NCBI GenBank assembly: GCA_041725935.1
Contig: JBGRQD010000008.1
Location: 62,001-126,000, forward strand
Length of the DNA stretch: 64,000 nt
DNA from: Marivita sp041725935
Lineage (GTDB): Bacteria > Pseudomonadota > Alphaproteobacteria > Rhodobacterales > Rhodobacteraceae
Reading direction: 5' to 3'
Part shown: piece by piece, positions 8,842 through 17,139 of the stretch
Layout of the letters: each line of letters begins with the position of its first letter
Numbering within the stretch: position 1 is the stretch's first letter
Made by a program: the position numbers and the translations under genes
Notes under the pieces: model-generated
Database searches by the model: none
What the model saw: the letters and a program-made list of their open reading frames with translations, nothing else
What the model was told of the DNA's origin: nothing

Positions 8842-10328
8842 CGACCACACAGCTGGGCTACAGTTTTGCAAAGTCACACGGGGTCCTTTTGCAATTCCCC
8901 GAAACCCTTGAGGCGGTGCCGATATGCCAATACCTTCCAGGCGCAAAACCTGCAGCATTGATGGAGGCGCAGCGTATCGCTGGACGCTTGACGACATTCG
9001 AAGTCATTGATCCGGCCGCTTTCGATGCCGCGCTGTCAGCGACCTATCGCGACAGCGCGTCCGAAGCGGCCCAGATGGCCAATAGTGACGGCGACGACCT
9101 GAACGCTCTGGCCGAGACGGCAGCCACGGTGGATGATCTGCTCGATCAAAAAGATGACGCGCCGGTGGTCCGCCTGATCAACGCGCTTTTGCTCGAAGCG
9201 GTGAAAGATGGCGCATCCGACATTCATATCGAAGTCGAAGAAAAGCGACTCGTCGTGAGGTTCCGGGTTGATGGCGTGTTGCGCGAAGTGCTGGAGCCGC
9301 GACGTTCGCTTGCAAGCCAATTGTCGAGCCGCCTCAAGGTCATGGGCAAATTGGACATCGCAGAAAAACGCCTGCCTCAGGACGGTCGCGTGAGCCTGCG
9401 GGTCGGCAGCTACGAACTCGATGTTCGTATTTCCACCCTGCCCTCGCAATTCGGCGAACGTGTGGTTCTGCGTCTGCTGGATCGTGGCAAAACCCAGCTG
9501 GGCATCGCCCATCTGGGATTGTCTGAACCCGATCGCGAAACCTTCCGTCAGATCATCACCGCGCCGGAAGGGCTGGTTCTTGTCACCGGACCGACCGGGT
9601 CAGGCAAGACAACCTCCCTCTATGCGGCGCTTCATGCTCTTAACGACCGGCAACGCAATATCCTCACCGTTGAAGACCCAATCGAATACTCGATGGATGG
9701 CGTTGGCCAGATCCAGGTGAATTCGAGGACAGAAATGACCTTCGCCCGTGGATTGCGCGCCATCCTGCGGCAGGATCCTGATGTCATCATGGTTGGCGAA
9801 ATCCGGGATGGCGAAACCGCGAGAATTGCCGTGGAAAGTGCCATGACCGGGCATCTGGTCTTATCGACCCTGCACACCAATACCGCCATCGGTGCCGTGT
9901 CACGTCTGATCGATATGGGCGTGGAGCGATTTCTGCTCGCCCCGATGGTGCGCGGACTATTGGCGCAGCGTCTCGTTCGCAAACTTTGTCCGGACTGCCG
10001 CACCCAACATGTTCTGGACAAAGCGCAGTCTGCCATGCTGTCGGAAACTTTGCCCGCCGGATCACCTGTATTCGAGGCCAAAGGATGTGACGCTTGTGGC
10101 AATACCGGCTTTCGAGGGCGTTTGCCGATTTACGAGATCGTCGCTGCCACCACTGCCCTGCAGGCCATGATCCATGACGGAGCCTCCGAGGCGGACTTGA
10201 CGGCAGAGGCGCGCAAATCGTCCCGAAGCATCCTGCAGGACGGGGTCGAGAAAATACGTCACGGCCAGACCACTGTGTCCGAGGTCGCACGCGCAGTCCG
10301 CGAAGATGCACGCATCGGAGCGGCTTAA
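8838..10328 (+). CDS. gspE: Type II secretion assembly ATPase GspE
   Basis: 496 residues. The N1E region is followed by the conserved N2E/CTE ATPase: GASDIHIE, Walker A GPTGSGKTT at about residues 251-259, the Asp box (ILTVEDPIEY), Walker B (DVIMVGEIRD) and the His box (TGHLVLSTLHTN). A zinc-binding tetracysteine module is present (CPDC ... CDACG), as in most GspE proteins. It powers pseudopilus assembly from the cytoplasmic face. Start and stop overlap neighbouring gsp genes or nearly so. Confidence 0.96.
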   Translation: MTTTQLGYSFAKSHGVLLQFPETLEAVPICQYLPGAKPAALMEAQRIAGRLTTFEVIDPAAFDAALSATYRDSASEAAQMANSDGDDLNALAETAATVDDLLDQKDDAPVVRLINALLLEAVKDGASDIHIEVEEKRLVVRFRVDGVLREVLEPRRSLASQLSSRLKVMGKLDIAEKRLPQDGRVSLRVGSYELDVRISTLPSQFGERVVLRLLDRGKTQLGIAHLGLSEPDRETFRQIITAPEGLVLVTGPTGSGKTTSLYAALHALNDRQRNILTVEDPIEYSMDGVGQIQVNSRTEMTFARGLRAILRQDPDVIMVGEIRDGETARIAVESAMTGHLVLSTLHTNTAIGAVSRLIDMGVERFLLAPMVRGLLAQRLVRKLCPDCRTQHVLDKAQSAMLSETLPAGSPVFEAKGCDACGNTGFRGRLPIYEIVAATTALQAMIHDGASEADLTAEARKSSRSILQDGVEKIRHGQTTVSEVARAVREDARIGAA

Positions 10329-10330
10329 TC

Positions 10331-11539
10331 ATGCCGGCGTTCTCGTATCGGGCGGTTGATGCTTCGGGCAAAAAAGCCAAAGGCGTGCTCGACGCCGTCA
10401 ATGAGGCCTCGGTGCGGGCCGACCTGCGCAAGCGCAATCTGCTGCCACTTTCCGTCGAAGCAACCAAGCAACGCGCGAGCATCACCGGATCACCCCGGCG
10501 GCATCGCCTCAATCTCAAGAGGCAGGTGCTTGTCACCCGCCAGCTTGCGACACTCGTCGGTGCCCACGTACGCATCGAAGATGCGATTCAGATTGTCGCT
10601 GAGCAATTGAACGGTACGCGCGACACATCGCTGTTGCTGGACCTGCGCGCTGCTATTGTTGACGGACGTAGCTTTGCTGATGCGCTGGACACCATGCCCG
10701 TTGGTTTCGACGAATATTTTCGGGCCTCGGTGCGCGCCGGGGAAAGTGCTGGGCGGCTGGCGCACGTTCTGGAACATCTCGCCACCCATATCGAGGATCG
10801 CGCCAGAAACCGCCAAAGCCTTCAACTGGCGCTGATTTATCCCGCCTTGCTTGCGCTGGTGTCGCTGGGCGTGATCGTCGCGTTGTTGACCTTTGTGGTC
10901 CCGGACATTGTCCGTGTGTTCACCGCCCGAGGCGCCGAATTGCCTGGTCTGACCCGCGGATTGATCGCCCTGTCCGATTGGATGCAGCGCTGGGGTTTGT
11001 GGGGTGCATTAGGCATCGGCCTCGGGCTTGCGGGCTTCGGGGCGCTGCTGCGTATGCCGGATTTTCGGCTGAGATGGGACCGCTGGTTGACCCAGGCACC
11101 ACTGTTTCGCAATTTGGTTTTGCTGATGAATTCGGCGCAGTTTTCGGGCACGCTCTCTACTTTGGTGCAATCCGGTGTGCCCCTGGTCGAAGCCCTGCAA
11201 GCCGCTGCAGGAACCGTGCCGAACAGGTTCATCCGGATGCGTGTGACCGAGATCACACGCAACGTTCAGGATGGGGCGGCCTTGTCGAAATCGGTTCAAG
11301 CGGCTGGAGTTTTCCCACCGATGCTGGTCGCCATGATCGCCAGTGGCGAGGCAGGAGGAACGCTGGGCAACAGTCTCGAACGCGCCGCACGGGATCAAGG
11401 CGGGTCTCTCAAGGCTACCGTGGCCACGATCGTTGCGCTGGTGGAACCAGCTGTCCTTTTGATCATGGGAGGCATCGTCATGCTGCTTGTGATGTCGATC
11501 CTGATGCCGATTGTGGGTCTCAATGCGCTCGCCGAGTGA
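10331..11539 (+). CDS. gspF: Type II secretion inner-membrane platform protein GspF
   Basis: 402 residues with two homologous GspF domains, three transmembrane helices (starting at ALIYPALLALVSLGVIVALL, MQRWGLWGALGIGLGLAG and LVEPAVLLIMGGIVMLLVM) and the family motif RMRVTEITRNVQDGAALS...GEAGGTL. The opening FSYRAVDASGKKAKGVLDA is typical. It starts two bases after gspE. The stop abuts the end of gspN, which lies on the other strand. Confidence 0.95.
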   Translation: MPAFSYRAVDASGKKAKGVLDAVNEASVRADLRKRNLLPLSVEATKQRASITGSPRRHRLNLKRQVLVTRQLATLVGAHVRIEDAIQIVAEQLNGTRDTSLLLDLRAAIVDGRSFADALDTMPVGFDEYFRASVRAGESAGRLAHVLEHLATHIEDRARNRQSLQLALIYPALLALVSLGVIVALLTFVVPDIVRVFTARGAELPGLTRGLIALSDWMQRWGLWGALGIGLGLAGFGALLRMPDFRLRWDRWLTQAPLFRNLVLLMNSAQFSGTLSTLVQSGVPLVEALQAAAGTVPNRFIRMRVTEITRNVQDGAALSKSVQAAGVFPPMLVAMIASGEAGGTLGNSLERAARDQGGSLKATVATIVALVEPAVLLIMGGIVMLLVMSILMPIVGLNALAE

Positions 11540-12295
11540 TCAAAAGGGCACGGTCAGATTGATAGGGCCACTGCTGGGCAGTTGCGGGAAAACCTCTGCC
11601 GCCTCGGCTTGGATTGTGATGTCCAAGACCCGTTCGCGCCGTAGGCGCAGGTCGACCATCGGCAGGTCTTGTCCGGTACGCAAGGTGGCACCGGCATCCT
11701 TGCCTTCAGAGCGGAAAAGCAGATTCAACGGCGGTATGGTCAAATCCCGCCCGTCCTTGCTGCAGGTGCCCGCCGGCGTGGTCATGCCACCCGATGCAGA
11801 GGCATATGTCCAAGTCCAGGCAAAACCGACCTCGTTGACGCGCGCCGCCATATCACACTCCCAAGCCCCTGGAATGAGTGTGGCCAGCCCCGGACCAGCG
11901 CGGCCATTCAGCCCTGCGAGCGAAATACCAGTAAGACCTGTACGCAGACGTCCTTCCATCCGCGTGTCCGGCCCGGAGACGATCAAGGGGCTTTCGAGAC
12001 GAAGCAGGTGCAATTCTGTCCTCCAGTCTATACGATACCCTTCCCTGAGGTCCGCGCGGCCTTCGCGCAGCGACCCGTAGACGGCGACGATAGCTGGATC
12101 GAGATTCAGATTCCGTGTGATCAAAGTTACAGGCATCATGACGATGCAGAGCCCTGCAAGCGAGACAAGGACCAAACATGTCAACGCGAGACCCATCACC
12201 AGACGCAGAAACCACCGAAAAAAGCCACGGTCTCTCCCGCCGTCGGCTTTTGAAGGGGATTTCGGCTGCCTCTCTTGTCTCGGTCTCATCGGCAT
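11540..12295 (-). CDS. gspN: GspN-like type II secretion protein
   Basis: 251 residues from ATG 12295. A basic N-terminus is followed by one transmembrane helix (LRLVMGLALTCLVLVSLAGL), then a periplasmic beta-rich domain with ITRNLNLDPAIVAVYGSLREGRADL, GLTGISLAGLNG and a final LRRERVLDITIQAEAAEVFPQL block, consistent with GspN. It sits inside the gsp locus on the opposite strand, convergent with gspF and divergent from the periplasmic-binding protein gene. With this start the two divergent genes overlap by 118 bases; a shorter start at 12196 would almost remove the overlap but lose the positive charges before the helix. The start is therefore uncertain. Confidence 0.72.
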   Translation of the reverse strand: MPMRPRQERQPKSPSKADGGRDRGFFRWFLRLVMGLALTCLVLVSLAGLCIVMMPVTLITRNLNLDPAIVAVYGSLREGRADLREGYRIDWRTELHLLRLESPLIVSGPDTRMEGRLRTGLTGISLAGLNGRAGPGLATLIPGAWECDMAARVNEVGFAWTWTYASASGGMTTPAGTCSKDGRDLTIPPLNLLFRSEGKDAGATLRTGQDLPMVDLRLRRERVLDITIQAEAAEVFPQLPSSGPINLTVPF

Positions 12296-13287
12296 GTGGG
12301 CAGGTTTCCTTTCCGCCAATGTCAGACCGGCGCGAGGGGCCGTCCAGATCAGCCCTGTTGTTGCCCTTATCTGGAGCGTCGGAGGAGTTAGGTCAAACAT
12401 TGCGGATCGCCGCAACCCTTGGTGGCGGGCCCGGTATCGGAATCGACATCATTGACAGCGGGTCAACACCGGAAATCGCCGTAGAGGCTGCCCGAAACGC
12501 AGTGGACAACGGCGCGGAAATAATCGTTGGACCAATCTTTGGCGCACAGGCACGCGCGGTCGCCGAGGCCGTGCGCGTGCCGATCGTAACGTTGTCGAAC
12601 GATGAAACCCTTGCCGGTCGCAGGACATTTGTCTTTGGCGTGACGGCCGCCCAATCTGCACGCGCGGTTCTGTCCATTGCGGCCCAGCGAAACCTGTCAA
12701 CAATTGCCACGGTTGTGCCCCCGGGCACGTTCGGCGCGCAATCTGCGGCAGCTGCAACGGCAGTTGGCACGATGCTGGGTCTGACCATGCGACCCACCGT
12801 GGTGAGGTCCGATGCGACTGGCCTGACCGATGCCCTTTTGTCCAGCGGGCCGTTGCCGGACGCTGTCTATCTTCCGGTGGTGGATGCCACGCTCGAGCCG
12901 TTTGCAGAGGCATTGCGCGGTCAGGGCGTGCAGCTTTTGGGCTCGACGCAATGGTCTGCGCTGGACCTGTCCGGCCGTCGCGCCTTTCGCGATGCCTGGT
13001 TTGCCGCCCCCGATCCGTTGCGCTTTGCTGCATTTGATGACGCATTCATGCAGGCTGCCGGCCAACCCGGAGGGATCATCAGTGGCCTTGCCTTCGATGG
13101 CGTGGAGTTGTTGCGTATCTTGGGTCAGGCAGGCCAACTTTCAGTCCGAGGATTGACCCGGGATGAAGGCTTTATCGGTGTTCTTGGCCCCTACCGCTTC
13201 CAAAGCTCCGGTCTGTGCGACCGCGGGCTTGGCGTTCTGCGGGTCGGTTCAGGAGAGTTCAGCCTGATCGGCAGCACGTCCGTATGA
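12178..13287 (+). CDS. Tat-exported periplasmic-binding-fold protein (LpoA/PBP-activator-like) in the T2SS operon
   Basis: 369 residues. The N-terminus has a near-ideal twin-arginine motif (SRRRLLKG) and a short hydrophobic stretch ending SSAC, a weak lipobox. The body is a type I periplasmic-binding fold (ALLLPLSGASEELGQTLRIAA, IIDSGSTPEIAVEAARNAV, GAEIIVGPIFGAQARAVAEA), the arrangement of 'penicillin-binding protein activator' LpoA/YraM-like proteins of alphaproteobacteria. The start has AAGG seven bases upstream. Its TGA overlaps the gspJ ATG, so it is translated with the pseudopilin genes. It is not a standard T2SS component; a role in secretin passage through peptidoglycan is my inference. 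Confidence 0.75.
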   Translation: MSTRDPSPDAETTEKSHGLSRRRLLKGISAASLVSVSSACGQVSFPPMSDRREGPSRSALLLPLSGASEELGQTLRIAATLGGGPGIGIDIIDSGSTPEIAVEAARNAVDNGAEIIVGPIFGAQARAVAEAVRVPIVTLSNDETLAGRRTFVFGVTAAQSARAVLSIAAQRNLSTIATVVPPGTFGAQSAAAATAVGTMLGLTMRPTVVRSDATGLTDALLSSGPLPDAVYLPVVDATLEPFAEALRGQGVQLLGSTQWSALDLSGRRAFRDAWFAAPDPLRFAAFDDAFMQAAGQPGGIISGLAFDGVELLRILGQAGQLSVRGLTRDEGFIGVLGPYRFQSSGLCDRGLGVLRVGSGEFSLIGSTSV

Positions 13288-13835
13288 CCTCCAAGCGCCA
13301 TCACGAGACAGGTGTCACCCTGATTGAAATGTTGGTCTCCTTGGCCATCTTTGCCGTCATCGGCATCGCCGGGCTCACCGTTCTCGATACGGTTGCAACT
13401 ACCGGGGAGAGAACAGAGGGACGGCTTGAGCGCCTCGCAGAGATCGACCGTGCTTTTCTGGTGATCCGGCGCGATCTGGCCCAGATCACGGGAATGGACA
13501 CACGCCTGAACACTGATGGCCTCGCCTTTCAAAGGTTGGATTCGGATAGCGCGGTAGGTGTGACCTACAAGTTCGAGAATTCCGTTTTGACGCGCGGCAT
13601 TGAGCAGACCGACCCAAGCTCGACAGATCAGCACCTTTTGAACGATGTCTCGGACATGCGCTGGCGTCTGCTAGACCAGTCACAGAGCTGGACATCTCTT
13701 TGGCCACCCGAAGGCACTTCCGATCCACGCCGACCGCTGGCCGCAGAACTGACCCTCGACGTAAATCGTGAGGGGTTTGAGCGACCCCAACGGATCACGC
13801 GGATCTTTACGTTACCTGCAGGGCAAGGACGATGA
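13284..13835 (+). CDS. gspJ: Minor pseudopilin GspJ
   Basis: 183 residues. The leader KRHHETG precedes VTLIEMLVSLAIFAVIGIAGL, with Glu +5. The rest matches GspJ: a region RAFLVIRRDLAQITGM and a C-terminal RRPLAAELTLDVNREGF. The start overlaps the previous gene's stop (ATGA), and its end overlaps the gspK start. It belongs to the pseudopilus tip with GspI and GspK. Confidence 0.88.
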   Translation: MTSKRHHETGVTLIEMLVSLAIFAVIGIAGLTVLDTVATTGERTEGRLERLAEIDRAFLVIRRDLAQITGMDTRLNTDGLAFQRLDSDSAVGVTYKFENSVLTRGIEQTDPSSTDQHLLNDVSDMRWRLLDQSQSWTSLWPPEGTSDPRRPLAAELTLDVNREGFERPQRITRIFTLPAGQGR

Positions 13836-14692
13836 CCAGACGCGACGACCAAAGCGGCGTGGTGCTTGTCAATGTGCTCGTCGTGCTTGCAATTGCCGGT
13901 GGCCTGCTGATGTTGCTGGTCAACACTCAGGACAGCAGCATTGCGCGCGTTTCGCGCAGAGCAGATGCCTCCCTTCTGGAACAAATTGCGCTGGGTGCGG
14001 AAGCATCGGTTATTGATGCACTGCGACGCGACCTGGACAATGCGCCGGACGTCGATCACATGAACGAAGCTTGGGCGCTTGGGGTCATCCAGAACGAAGT
14101 GCAACTTCCGACAGGGACATTTTCAGTCAAGATCACCGACCTGCAGTCAAAGTTCAATATCAACCAATTGTCGACCATCACCGCCGGAACACAGGAATTT
14201 GCCCGGCGGCTGATGTCGGCATTGGATCAACCACCCGAGACAGCCGACCAAATCGGGCGGATTCTGAATGCAATCGGTCCCGTGAAGGACTTGGAGGCTC
14301 TGAAGGCCTTTGGCATTTCCGAACAAGCCATTCTGGCACTGGAGCCGTTTGTGACTGCTTTGCCGATCGAAGGCACAGTCAATCTCAACACTGTGGACCC
14401 ATTCCTTCTTGGTGTGATGATGCAAAATGACAGCCAGGCAAATCAACTTCTTCGCATCCGCGAGCGCCAGGGATCACTCTCTCTCGAAACGTTCCGAAGC
14501 ATTGGTGCCCTGAGACCGCAGAACAGCGGCTTCACCTCGAATGCCTATCTTGCGGACATCCTCGCAGAAGCGGGCGTTGCACGTCTTCGGATGCGAACGA
14601 TGATCGTCAGACAGAACGATCGGGGTATCAAATCCGTCGACATCCTCGAACGACGCTTCGTCGATGGCCTGCCTGACGCTGGAGACACCTAA
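13832..14692 (+). CDS. gspK: Minor pseudopilin GspK (tip)
   Basis: 286 residues. The short leader ends DQSG before VVLVNVLVVLAIAGGLLMLLV. The usual Glu at +5 is replaced by Asn, which is the known exception for GspK and fits its place at the tip. The large insert alpha-domain follows, including FSVKITDLQSKFNINQL and the helix-hairpin-helix-like EGTVNLNTVDP region. A strong bidirectional terminator follows immediately, marking the end of the rightward gsp arm. Confidence 0.92.
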   Translation: MTRRDDQSGVVLVNVLVVLAIAGGLLMLLVNTQDSSIARVSRRADASLLEQIALGAEASVIDALRRDLDNAPDVDHMNEAWALGVIQNEVQLPTGTFSVKITDLQSKFNINQLSTITAGTQEFARRLMSALDQPPETADQIGRILNAIGPVKDLEALKAFGISEQAILALEPFVTALPIEGTVNLNTVDPFLLGVMMQNDSQANQLLRIRERQGSLSLETFRSIGALRPQNSGFTSNAYLADILAEAGVARLRMRTMIVRQNDRGIKSVDILERRFVDGLPDAGDT

Positions 14693-14723
14693 AAAGGCCC
14701 CCCGAATGTCGAGGGGCCTTTTC
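14691..14723. terminator. Bidirectional Rho-independent terminator after gspK
   Basis: The sequence reads A-run, GGCCCC(C)CG, a short loop, CG(A)GGGGCC, T-run, so a GC-rich stem has A residues on the left and T residues on the right. It can terminate gspK from the left and the small lipoprotein gene (with its upstream DUF4331 gene) from the right. Confidence 0.85.
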
Positions 14724-14743
14724 GTCTTTAGCACTGATATTCC

Positions 14744-14956
14744 CTACGGATTGAACGGGTCACCCGTAGGGTCGACCAAGATGGCGATGCTTTGCGCATC
14801 AACTGGCTCGGCATTGCTTTCGGCTGCAAACATTGCTCGGAACGCACTGCCAAACGAGGCTATCCCAGCCGTGTCATTGTCCGCATCCGAGCTGTCACAA
14901 GCGGCAACCAGCAAGGCTGCTGCAAGTCCAGCGACAAGCTTTGGTTTGAACTGCAT
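14744..14956 (-). CDS. Small putative lipoprotein, unknown function
   Basis: 70 residues. The N-terminus MQFKPKLVAGLAAALLVAAC is a lipoprotein signal peptide with lipobox LVAAC. The short mature part is acidic (DSSDADNDTAG) and has no recognised domain. The ATG at 14956 has GAGG six bases upstream. It follows the DUF4331 gene by 12 bases on the same strand, so the two are probably co-transcribed and functionally linked. Confidence 0.7.
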   Translation of the reverse strand: MQFKPKLVAGLAAALLVAACDSSDADNDTAGIASFGSAFRAMFAAESNAEPVDAQSIAILVDPTGDPFNP

Positions 14957-14968
14957 GATCATCCTCAC

Positions 14969-16531
14969 TTAGTTGGTTGCGCCGGGAAGAGGTGTGTTCA
15001 GATAGGGAAACCTGTTCTGAAGCTCAGCTGCAGAAATCGGGGCACCGTCGATAAACGGCGCGTTGCCTACGGGGGCATCCTCGGGTGCACACAGACCCAG
15101 GTTGATCAGGTCACTGTCGGTGTCTTCAACAGCACCGGCAACACCCAGTTCGGCACCAAGCGGCACCGGATGACACAAAGCTCCCATCACAACACGAAGC
15201 GCGATATCGACCGTGTCGTCACCCGGACGACGCCCGTTCGGGAAACCGGCAAGGTCTTCGGCCACGACGCCGAAGGGATTCTGCTGAGCCCGCGGTGTCA
15301 CCGGAACGCCCGTGTTCAAGCGCATCATTTCCGACGGGGTGACAGTTGCCATCTGGTTGAAGCCTGGAAAGCCGGTCAGGAACGCGGTGACCAAGTCCTG
15401 CCGGGGCAGGTTCGACGGGGCGATGTTGTCCGTCGCGCCAAGAGCGTCACGGAACAGGATATCAACAAGAGCAGGCAGTGTCGGATTGGTCACACATGTG
15501 GCCAGAGCACCATCCTGCGTCGGTTCGGCCGCATTGAACAAATCTTTGTCCGGCAAACCGATCACCACTTCGTTGACCAGAGGGTTGGACAGACGCGATT
15601 GTTGGACAAACGCGCCACCATAAACCGAGGTTGCACCGTAGGTCGGTGACGGATCTTCCACTTCGCCCTGGGGCAGGCTGGCTGTGGTCCACGCGCCGAT
15701 GACACCGTTGCCATCCCCCGTCACACAGGAAATCGGCACTTCGAGGGCGAGAGAAGTGACGTTGAACTCCCCCACCAAATCGTCGTTTGCCCTGTCGTTT
15801 GAGATAGACCCTTCCAGAGGCACAAGGTTCACAAGGTCGAAAATAGCACCCAGGTTCACCGCGAAGGCTTCGGCGCGCTGACCTACAAACACCTTCCCAC
15901 CAGCGTCACAGCCGGGAATGGTGACGTTGTGGATCAGACTGTTTGCATAGCCTTCATAATCCGGCAGCGTCTTTTCCCCGATGTAATCGATTGGCTTGGC
16001 GAAGGTTGTGGCCCCTCCAGCACCCGCGAGAGCTGACCGTTCCCCAGAGCGGCGGTCACCTTCGATCAGGGTCACCGAATAGCTTTCGATCTCGTTGAGC
16101 GGATCGCTCGCAGCACCCGTGATTTGACCGGCAGTGCGCAGCGGAATGGCCACGGTTGCATCGCCGATCTGAAGCGCAATACCTGCCCCGTCCATCGCCA
16201 GTTCGTTGGTAAAATCAAATTGGAAGGTCAGATCTTCGATGGCATCCCCATCGTTGTCGATGTGGATTTCATAGATCGCGTCGGGATCCATGGTGAAATA
16301 GTTGGGCCCGCCATACGGGGCCTGCAAGGGAATGTAATTGGCGATGAAGGTGACATAATCTTCACGCCCCGGCTCGTAGCTGCGGAACATGTAAAAGTCG
16401 GTTGCGTCCACTTTTGGCTGTTCGGTGATCCCCGGCGCTTCACGATGCGACGAACCAGTCGCCGCTGTCGCGACCAGCGCAGCCAAGCTGACGCTCATCG
16501 TCAGTCTTGCAGTGTTCTTGGAAATAGGCAT
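14969..16531 (-). CDS. DUF4331-family secreted protein
   Basis: 520 residues. The signal peptide ends near ATG and the mature start SSHREAPGITEQPKVDATDFYMF is the signature of DUF4331. Other family blocks are visible: RDYVTFIANYIPLQAP-like, YEIHIDNDGDAIEDLTFQFDF, and LFNAAEPTQDG. It has no transmembrane helix after the signal, so it should be exported. It lies between the pseudopilin genes and the prepilin peptidase of the T2SS, which makes it a candidate secretion substrate, though this is position-based inference. GGGAG lies six bases before the ATG. Biochemical function of the family is not established. Confidence 0.85.
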   Translation of the reverse strand: MPISKNTARLTMSVSLAALVATAATGSSHREAPGITEQPKVDATDFYMFRSYEPGREDYVTFIANYIPLQAPYGGPNYFTMDPDAIYEIHIDNDGDAIEDLTFQFDFTNELAMDGAGIALQIGDATVAIPLRTAGQITGAASDPLNEIESYSVTLIEGDRRSGERSALAGAGGATTFAKPIDYIGEKTLPDYEGYANSLIHNVTIPGCDAGGKVFVGQRAEAFAVNLGAIFDLVNLVPLEGSISNDRANDDLVGEFNVTSLALEVPISCVTGDGNGVIGAWTTASLPQGEVEDPSPTYGATSVYGGAFVQQSRLSNPLVNEVVIGLPDKDLFNAAEPTQDGALATCVTNPTLPALVDILFRDALGATDNIAPSNLPRQDLVTAFLTGFPGFNQMATVTPSEMMRLNTGVPVTPRAQQNPFGVVAEDLAGFPNGRRPGDDTVDIALRVVMGALCHPVPLGAELGVAGAVEDTDSDLINLGLCAPEDAPVGNAPFIDGAPISAAELQNRFPYLNTPLPGATN

Positions 16532-16678
16532 CCGTTTCTCCCAGTTGACTCATGTGCCGGAACACCCGGCGCGTGGTAACAACGGTGATGTTTTGTGAGT
16601 TACCGATGCAGACACGACGGCGCTTGGGAGTTAGTTTCAGAAACCGGGACTTATTTTCACAAATGACAGGGACGATCT

Positions 16679-17131
16679 GTGCTGACTGTTTTACTCACGG
16701 TTGCCCTGACTCTGGTCCTGCTGCGCCTGTCATGGATCGACCTGGTCAGCTTCAGGCTTCCTGACGTCTGGACGCTTCCGTTGATCGCGGCAGGACTTGG
16801 CCTTGCAATGACAGGTATTGGCACAACGGTGACAGCGTCCGCGATCGGTGGGCTGTCGGGCTTTGCGTTATTTTGGGCCATCGGCGCAGCCTATCACCGC
16901 CGCACCGGTCGAGACGGCCTAGGCCTTGGCGATGCGAAGCTCTTTGCTGCAAGCGGCACCTGGTTGGGATATGCCGCGTTGCCCTATGTGCTGCTTATTG
17001 CTGCTTTGGGTGCCTTGGTGTTTGCAACCTTGACACAGCGCATGCCCAGTCGCCAGCTCGCGTTCGGGCCATGGCTCGCCCTTGGGTTCTGGCTCGTTTG
17101 GATCGAATTTCAGTTCGTGAATATTCTTTAG
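16679..17131 (+). CDS. gspO: Short A24 prepilin peptidase (GspO/PilD catalytic domain only)
   Basis: 150 residues, all membrane-embedded. The two catalytic aspartates of the A24 family are visible: Asp21 in SWIDLVSFRLPD and Asp85 in GLGLGDAKL. The N-terminal cytoplasmic methyltransferase domain with its Cys motifs, present in full-length GspO/PilD, is absent, as in the CpaA/TadV-type short enzymes. It would cleave the leaders of GspG, H, I, J and K encoded here. The start is GTG with AGGGA seven bases upstream. Divergent from the DUF4331 gene. Confidence 0.85.
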   Translation: MLTVLLTVALTLVLLRLSWIDLVSFRLPDVWTLPLIAAGLGLAMTGIGTTVTASAIGGLSGFALFWAIGAAYHRRTGRDGLGLGDAKLFAASGTWLGYAALPYVLLIAALGALVFATLTQRMPSRQLAFGPWLALGFWLVWIEFQFVNIL

Positions 17132-17139
17132 TCAGATCA

